From assembly GCF_000959365.1 (NCBI RefSeq), contig NZ_CP009556.1, positions 930,001 to 994,000 on the forward strand: 64,000 bases of DNA, given 5' to 3'. The notes under the pieces were generated by a model, which made no database searches, had not been told where the DNA came from, and saw only the letters and a program-made list of their open reading frames with translations. This stretch comes from Burkholderia oklahomensis C6786. Its GTDB lineage: Bacteria > Pseudomonadota > Gammaproteobacteria > Burkholderiales > Burkholderiaceae. Within the stretch, counting starts at the first letter, position 1; every line of letters starts with the position of its first letter. A program made the position numbers and the translations under genes. Shown piece by piece: positions 59,061 to 64,000 of the stretch.

Positions 59061-59807
59061 ATGGAAGCAAAACGCGTGGCGTTTGTGACGGGCGGTATGG
59101 GCGGATTGGGCGCGGCGGTCAGCAGGCGGCTGCATGACGCCGGCATGGCCGTGGCGGTATCGCACTCGGAGCGCAACGATCATGTGTCGACGTGGCTCAT
59201 GCACGAACGCGACGCCGGGCGCGACTTCAAGGCATACGGCGTCGACGTCGCCGACTTCGAGTCGTGCGAGCGTTGCGCGGAGAAGGTGCTCGCGGATTTC
59301 GGCAGGGTCGATGTGCTGATCAACAACGCGGGGATCACGCGCGACGCGACGTTCCTGAAGATGACGAAGGGCGACTGGGACACCGTGATGCGCACCGATC
59401 TCGATGCGATGTTCAATGTGACGAAACAGTTCATCGCCGGGATGGTCGAGCGGCGCTTCGGACGCATCGTCAACATCGGTTCGGTGAACGGCTCGCGCGG
59501 CGCGTTCGGTCAGGCGAACTACGCATCGGCGAAGGCGGGCATCCACGGCTTCACGAAGACGCTCGCGCTCGAGACGGCGAAGCGCGGGATCACGGTCAAC
59601 ACCGTGTCGCCCGGCTATCTCGCGACCGCGATGGTCGAAGCGATGCCGCAGGACGTGCTCGAAGCGAAGATTCTTCCGCAGATTCCGGTGGGCCGGCTCG
59701 GCAAGCCCGACGAAGTGGCCGCGCTCATCGCGTTCCTGTGCTCGGACGACGCGGCGTTCGTCACCGGCGCCGATCTCGCGATCAACGGCGGGATGCACAT
59801 GTATTGA
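59061..59807 (+). CDS. phbB: Acetoacetyl-CoA reductase
   Basis: NADPH-dependent reduction of acetoacetyl-CoA to (R)-3-hydroxybutyryl-CoA, the monomer for PHB. A 248-residue SDR with TGGMGGLG (10-17), NNAG (88-91) and catalytic Ser141, Tyr154 and Lys158. NGSRGAFGQANYASAKAGIH is the PhaB-type active-site region. AGGAGG lies upstream of the ATG at 59061. Supplies PhaC (22132-23925); both are preceded by FNR-type boxes. Confidence 0.92.
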   Translation: MEAKRVAFVTGGMGGLGAAVSRRLHDAGMAVAVSHSERNDHVSTWLMHERDAGRDFKAYGVDVADFESCERCAEKVLADFGRVDVLINNAGITRDATFLKMTKGDWDTVMRTDLDAMFNVTKQFIAGMVERRFGRIVNIGSVNGSRGAFGQANYASAKAGIHGFTKTLALETAKRGITVNTVSPGYLATAMVEAMPQDVLEAKILPQIPVGRLGKPDEVAALIAFLCSDDAAFVTGADLAINGGMHMY

Positions 59808-60252
59808 TCGAGTCCGCGCCGCCGTTCGCGCGGCGGCGCGCGCTTCGTTGCCGCGCGGCGCGGCGTCGGGCCGTGTCGTGTCGTGCCGTGTGTGCGGATG
59901 TCGGGCGCGTTGCTCATGCGACGCGTCGCGCGGCCCGAGATGTAACGTTCCTCTCCGTCGTTTCTCCGATACGCAGTTTCTTTCGCAGCCACTCGGCATC
60001 CGACCCAGCCCGTTCGCGGTCGCTCGATCGCTCGCTCGATTCTCGCGATCGTTTAGTGTGCCGAAACATCGAAGCCCGTTCGCGAACGCGGCGGATCGCG
60101 GGCGATGTATTCATCAGCATATTCATCGCGCCGATCTCGACGATTCGACGCGCATCGCTTCGCTTTCCAATCGATTCGTCCGATTCGTTCGACGCGTACG
60201 GCATGCCGAAGCGCCGGGCAGGCCTGCCTACCCGGCGCCCCGTTCGTCTCGT
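59808..60252. other. Gap between convergent phbB and RNase genes
   Basis: 445 bp between convergent genes. No gene or clear terminator supported; contains short GATCGCTCGCTCG-type direct repeats near 60020-60050. Confidence 0.4.
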
Positions 60253-61632
60253 TCACTTCGCACGCGCGGGCGCGTCCTCCAGCTCGACCGACTCGAGATA
60301 GGACGGCACTTCGCAGTGCCAATGCAGCGACTCTTCGATCCGGCGACGCAGCGCGTCGGCCGCCGCGGGCTCGCCGTGCGTGACGAAGGTGCGCGCGGGC
60401 GCGCTCGATTGCGCGCGGAGCCATGCGAGGATCTCGTTGTAGTCCGCATGCGCGGACAGCGACGAGATCATCTCGACCTGCGCGCGCACGCGCACGTATT
60501 CGCCGTGGATCTTCACCGTCGGCTCGTGCGCGGCGAGCGCCGCGCCGCGCGTGCCCGCCGCCTGGTAGCCGACGAGCAGGATCGTGTTGCGGCTGTCGGG
60601 CGCGTAGCGTTCGATGTGATGCAGCACGCGGCCGCCCGTCGCCATCCCGCTGCCCGCGATGATCACCATCGGCCCGTTGTGATCGGCGATCGCCTTCGAT
60701 TGCTCGACGGTGCGCACCATCGTCGCCGCATGGCCGATCGCGTCCGCATCGGACATCGTGAGCCGATGATCGCTCAGGCGCCGCCGGTAGATCTCGGTGA
60801 CGCTCGTCGCCATCGGACTGTCGAGGTAGACGGGCACGTGCGGCATCCGGCCCGTCTTCTTCAACTGGGCGATGTAGTGGAGGATCTCCTGCGCGCGCCC
60901 GACCGTGAAGCACGGCATCACGACCACGCCGCCGCGCGCGAACGTCTTTGAGAACACGTCGGCGAGCTCGGCCTCGGGATCGCTCGCGTCGTGCAGCCGG
61001 TCGCCGTACGTCGATTCGACGACGAGATAATCCGCATGAACGGGCGGCACGGGCGCGCGCATGATCGGATCGTGCGGGCGGCCGAGATCGCCCGAGAACG
61101 CGAGCAGCGTGTGCCGCCAGCAGACGACCACGCTCGCCGCGCCGAGAATGTGCCCGGCCGGCAGGAAACGGAAGTGCAGGTTGCCCGCGAGCGGCGTCGG
61201 CGCGTCGAATTCGCGCGGCGCGAGACGCTGCAGCGCGCGCTGCGCGTCGTCGACGGTGTAGAGCGGCAACGCCGGATGGTGCTTCGAATAGCCGTGGCGG
61301 TTTGCGAAGTCGGCTTCTTCCTCGAGGAGCCGCGCGCTGTCCATCAGCATGATCTCGGCGAGCTCCGCGGTGCCGTGCGTGCAATAGACCTGCCCGCGGA
61401 AGCCTTCGCGCACGAGCACGGGCAGATAGCCGCTGTGATCGAGATGCGCGTGCGTGAGCACGACGGCGTCGATCGAGTCGGCGGGCACGGGCAGCGGACT
61501 CCAGTTGCGCAGCCGCAGCTTCTTCGTGCCCTGGAACAGCCCGCAGTCGATCAGGACGCGTGTCCCGGCGTCCTCGAGCAGATACTTCGAGCCCGTGACG
61601 GTTTCCGTCGCGCCGAGGAACGTCAGTTTCAT
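60253..61632 (-). CDS. MBL-fold beta-CASP ribonuclease (CPSF73/Ysh1-like)
   Basis: A 459-residue metallo-beta-lactamase RNase. Zinc motif HAHLDH at 61-66, GH and SGD further on (AGHILGAA, FSGDLGR), STYGDR, and the C-terminal SAHADY; motifs A-C of the beta-CASP cap are visible (VVMPCFTVGRAQEI and MVIIAGSGMATGG). These mark an RNA-cutting enzyme like the archaeal/eukaryotic CPSF group, widespread in proteobacteria but with unclear role. The start at 61632 gives the conserved MKLTFLGA. An FNR-like box lies 30 nt beyond the predicted leader. Confidence 0.9.
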   Translation of the reverse strand: MKLTFLGATETVTGSKYLLEDAGTRVLIDCGLFQGTKKLRLRNWSPLPVPADSIDAVVLTHAHLDHSGYLPVLVREGFRGQVYCTHGTAELAEIMLMDSARLLEEEADFANRHGYSKHHPALPLYTVDDAQRALQRLAPREFDAPTPLAGNLHFRFLPAGHILGAASVVVCWRHTLLAFSGDLGRPHDPIMRAPVPPVHADYLVVESTYGDRLHDASDPEAELADVFSKTFARGGVVVMPCFTVGRAQEILHYIAQLKKTGRMPHVPVYLDSPMATSVTEIYRRRLSDHRLTMSDADAIGHAATMVRTVEQSKAIADHNGPMVIIAGSGMATGGRVLHHIERYAPDSRNTILLVGYQAAGTRGAALAAHEPTVKIHGEYVRVRAQVEMISSLSAHADYNEILAWLRAQSSAPARTFVTHGEPAAADALRRRIEESLHWHCEVPSYLESVELEDAPARAK

Positions 61633-61696
61633 AAGCCCCCCTGAGAAGCGTGTGATGTGGGATGCGTCCATTGCACTACACGCAACGCGCGCATCG

Positions 61697-61710
61697 CTGA
61701 CGTGGATCAA
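61697..61710. promoter_or_regulatory. FNR-like box for the beta-CASP RNase
   Basis: CTGACGTGGATCAA, one mismatch. Centre 61703.5 predicts a leftward start near 61662, 30 nt before the ATG at 61632. Confidence 0.62.
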
Positions 61711-62218
61711 TTTGCACGGCGACACATTCGGACGCGCGGCAAAAATGAGCACGGGCCGATGAGTGGGCGAGCGCGTCGTTCGTGCGTCGCCGCGGATCGT
61801 GCGCGTCGGCGCGGACGTGACGATGCGTGCGAGCATGTTGCGGCGCGGTGCGGTGCGGTGCGGTGTGGCACGGCACGGCGAACGCGACGTCGACGCGAGC
61901 GTGCGAGCGCCTTCGCGCGATGCGCGGCGCATCTCGCGTCCGGTGCCCGGGGATTGGCGCAATGCGGATTGTGCGGTGCGAGAACGCGCGTCGGCGACCG
62001 CCGCGGCAGACCGCCCGGCGTCTTCGCGGCGCCATCCGTGCGCGCCGTTCGGCACGCGTGATTACCGTTTGAAGGAAGCGCTCGGGCATGACCGCGGGCC
62101 GCGCAACCCGCGTGCGGACGGGGCGGGCGCGCGCGCGGCGGAGGATTCTGCAACGACGAGCATGTTCTTTGCGTGAAGTCGTCCTTGCGCAGACTTGGAA
62201 CCTCTCCTATGATGACAT
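61711..62218. other. Gap upstream of the metal-dependent hydrolase gene
   Basis: 508 bp. No convincing gene; a short GCGGT-rich tandem array occurs at 61845-61866. Confidence 0.4.
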
Positions 62219-62243
62219 CCATCAATGTAACGTTGATTGATGG
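62219..62243. promoter_or_regulatory. Operator-like palindrome CCATCAAT-N9-ATTGATGG
   Basis: Exact 8-bp arms at 62219-62226 and 62236-62243 around GTAACGTTG, itself part-palindromic (AACGTT). It is about 90-105 bp upstream of the hydrolase start, in the promoter position. The binding protein is not encoded nearby. Confidence 0.6.
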
Positions 62244-62332
62244 TTTGATGTGAGATTGCGACCGCGCCCTAATTCCCAAATCGAGCCATCGGGGGCGTTG
62301 CATCGAGTCGCACCGACGTCCCGTCACGGGAC

Positions 62333-63238
62333 ATGGAGACAAACACTGTGAATGCTATCGTTCGCCGCGATATCCGCTTCGCCCTGCCGCCCGACCGCAT
62401 CTGCGACTGGCATACCGAAGGCGTGGGCGTGACGCACCTGTTCAACGCGCTGTCGCTGCTGTTCCCGGCGGGCGAGCGCTTCTTCATGGATTCGGTCCGC
62501 AATTACCGCGACCGGATCGACGAACCCAACCTGAAGCGCGACATCGCCGGCTTCATCGGCCAGGAAGCGATGCACACGCGTGAGCACATCGAGTTCAACG
62601 ACCTGCTGCAGGCGGCCGGCATGCCGGCGCACAAGCTCGACAAGCGCTTGTGGGCGGTGCTCGGCTGGTTCAAGAAGGTGCTGCCGCATTCGGTGCAGCT
62701 CGCGATCACGATGGCGCTCGAGCACTACACCGCGATGTTCACGGGCCTCGTGCTCGCGAACCGCATCACGGTCAGCGATGTCGACGGCTACCGCCAGATG
62801 TGGATGTGGCACTCGATGGAGGAAACCGAGCACAAGGCGGTCGCATACGACGTGTGGCGCACCGTGATGAAGCCGAATGCGAAGAACTATCTGCTGCGCA
62901 CGGGCGCGATGATGTTCGTCACGATCGCGTTCTGGGCGATGCTGTTCTACTTCAACACGAGCCTCCTGATCTCGCATCGCCGCCGCATCGGCAAGGGCCT
63001 CGGCATCGGCAAGCTGGTCAAGTATCTGTGGAGCCCGAAGAGCGGCATCTTCGCGCAGATCGCGCGCGAATGGATCGACTACTTCCGGCCGGGCTTCCAT
63101 CCGTGGGACCACGACAACAGCGTGCATCTGGAGCGTCTCGACGATCTGATCGCCGAGATCGACGCGAGCAACGCGCGCCAGGCGGCGAAGGCCGCGCCGC
63201 GCCGGGTGCCGCTGCATCCGGTGCCGCAGGCGGTGTAA
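62333..63238 (+). CDS. Metal-dependent hydrolase (Pfam Metal_hydrol type)
   Basis: A 301-residue protein with His/Glu-rich helices resembling a di-metal site: QEAMHTREH (about 82-90), EHYTAMFTG (about 139-147) and EETEHKAVAYD (about 166-176). A membrane segment follows (about 195-215). The family is described as predicted metal-dependent hydrolases; actual chemistry unknown. Two starts are possible: ATG 62333, or GTG 62348 with GGAGA upstream, the latter giving VNAIVRRDIRFALPPDRI. Followed by a strong terminator. Confidence 0.78.
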   Translation: METNTVNAIVRRDIRFALPPDRICDWHTEGVGVTHLFNALSLLFPAGERFFMDSVRNYRDRIDEPNLKRDIAGFIGQEAMHTREHIEFNDLLQAAGMPAHKLDKRLWAVLGWFKKVLPHSVQLAITMALEHYTAMFTGLVLANRITVSDVDGYRQMWMWHSMEETEHKAVAYDVWRTVMKPNAKNYLLRTGAMMFVTIAFWAMLFYFNTSLLISHRRRIGKGLGIGKLVKYLWSPKSGIFAQIAREWIDYFRPGFHPWDHDNSVHLERLDDLIAEIDASNARQAAKAAPRRVPLHPVPQAV

Positions 63239-63270
63239 TGCAGGATTAGCAGGCAAATCAGGGAGAAGAG

Positions 63271-63301
63271 AAGGGCCGCTACGAGCGGCCCTTCCGTTTT
63301 T
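63271..63301 (+). terminator. Rho-independent terminator of the metal-dependent hydrolase gene
   Basis: Exact 10-bp stem AAGGGCCGCT (63271-63280) and AGCGGCCCTT (63284-63293) with an ACG loop, then CCG and TTTTT (63297-63301). It lies 32 bp past the stop codon. Confidence 0.95.
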
Positions 63302-63587
63302 GGGGGCGCCGCAGGCGCGTCCGATCGCGGCGCGTCCGTGCGTTGTGCGTCGCAGCGAACAGGCGGCGTTTGAGAAATCATCATACTTTTCGATGCCGCG
63401 CTGCATCGGACGAGCGCCCGCTCGCGATGCGCGACCGCGAGCCCCGAGTCGCGGCGTTCTGCGCGCAACCCATTGATCGGCAAAGCGTTTTGCTCACGGC
63501 GATCTTGCGCGCCGCAGCACGTCATGTTGCAGGCGACGTCTGACGAATCGGGTAGAATCCGCGCTGCGCAAAAAATGCGTGCGGCGC

Positions 63588-63618
63588 GGCGCGCCCGGTC
63601 GGCACCGGGCGGCGCGCC
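63588..63618 (+). other. GC-rich hairpin in the lysP leader
   Basis: Two stacked 6-bp stems (63588-63593 with 63613-63618, 63594-63599 with 63604-63609) separated by a 3-nt bulge, loop CGGC. A TAGAAT -10-like box at 63553-63558 is upstream, so the hairpin would be in the 5' leader, about 85 nt before the lysP ATG. No lysine-riboswitch core is recognisable. Confidence 0.5.
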
Positions 63619-63703
63619 GCAGATCGTCCCGGGGACGCGCCGAATCCGGCGTCCTGCCCGGCGCGGCGTCGAACCGTCGCCCGCCGCTCCTTGCCAGCCC
63701 GTT

Positions 63704-64000
63704 ATGTCACCACACCCGAATTCCGACCGCTCGACCGCACAATCGAATCCTCCTCAGCTGCGCCGCAGCCTGAAAGCCCGTCACTTGACGATGATCGCGA
63801 TCGGCGGCTCGATCGGCACGGGCCTCTTCGTCGCGTCCGGCGCGTCCATCTCGCAGGCGGGCCCCGGCGGCGCGATGCTCGCGTACCTGCTGATCGGCGT
63901 GATGGTCTACTGCCTGATGATGAGCCTGGGCGAGATGGCCGCGTTCATGCCGGTGTCCGGCTCGTTCGCGACCTACGGCGCGAAATACGTCGAAGAGGGC
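63704..64000 (+). CDS. lysP: Lysine-specific permease (partial, runs off the window)
   Basis: The first 99 residues of an APC-family amino-acid permease. After a 23-residue polar N-terminus come LKARHLTMIAIGGSIGTGLF and ASISQAGPGGAMLAYLLIGV, nearly identical to E. coli LysP, with two membrane helices complete and the third begun (EMAAFMPVSGSFATYGAKYV). The family is about 490-500 residues, so about four fifths lie beyond the end. ATG at 63704. Confidence 0.88.
   Translation, partial: MSPHPNSDRSTAQSNPPQLRRSLKARHLTMIAIGGSIGTGLFVASGASISQAGPGGAMLAYLLIGVMVYCLMMSLGEMAAFMPVSGSFATYGAKYVEEG

Overview
The window is GC-rich DNA (roughly two thirds G+C, codons ending mostly in C or G) with the gene content of a Burkholderia, most likely the pseudomallei/thailandensis group and probably chromosome 2. 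The clues are a second, Na+-type F-ATPase operon (atpDCQRBEFAG), many short tandem repeats of 6-12 bp, paired BON-domain and FNR-controlled stress genes, and protein families typical of Burkholderia. No rRNA, tRNA, CRISPR array or intact insertion sequence was seen.

Layout. 0-11 kb: a membrane diguanylate cyclase; a TetR-controlled operon SDR - Baeyer-Villiger monooxygenase - alpha/beta hydrolase whose genes overlap by 4 bp; a divergent LysR/glutathione transferase pair; and a three-part PNPOx / flavin reductase / ferredoxin fusion. 11-17 kb: nucleoside salvage (nupC, deoC, deoA, cdd), split by a poorly coding islet between deoC and deoA. 17-24 kb: a triple-BON protein, a PfkB-family kinase, then phaC - MaoC/phosphotransacetylase - ackA read leftward. 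24-31.6 kb: the nine-gene N-ATPase operon read rightward. 31.8-36.3 kb: an adhP-type alcohol dehydrogenase and a more AT-rich accessory stretch with a Rieske oxygenase of foreign codon style. 36.5-44.6 kb: a TetR-flanked tripartite ABC export operon of the YhiI-RbbA-YhhJ type with its own outer-membrane channel. 44.7-50 kb: a universal stress protein heading a second complete export operon (membrane protein, permease, ATPase, HlyD, outer-membrane lipoprotein). 50-63.3 kb: a dense group of anaerobic/persistence genes (polysaccharide deacetylase, microprotein, second BON protein, LOG-family enzyme, ribosome-hibernation-like protein, cytochrome c, alcohol dehydrogenase, FNR/Anr regulator, acetoacetyl-CoA reductase, beta-CASP RNase, metal-dependent hydrolase). 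The window ends inside lysP.

The unifying signal is regulatory. Perfect TTGA-N6-TCAA boxes (FNR/Anr sites) lie at 17075, 31799, 44669, 51269, 51356, 54466, 54580, 56033, 56167 and 58810, and one-mismatch versions at 24099, 24209, 43608, 51735 and 61697, mostly 20-140 nt (after allowing the 41.5-bp activator spacing) ahead of gene starts. An FNR-type regulator with the C38-C41-C47 cluster and C123/C126 is encoded at 57604-58386. The picture is a low-oxygen persistence regulon that resembles the lxa locus described in B. cenocepacia. Here it appears to extend to PHB synthesis, acetate kinase/phosphotransacetylase, the Na+-type ATPase, alcohol dehydrogenases, ribosome hibernation and an export system. 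The joint assignment of these operons to one regulon is inferred from the boxes and is not demonstrated.
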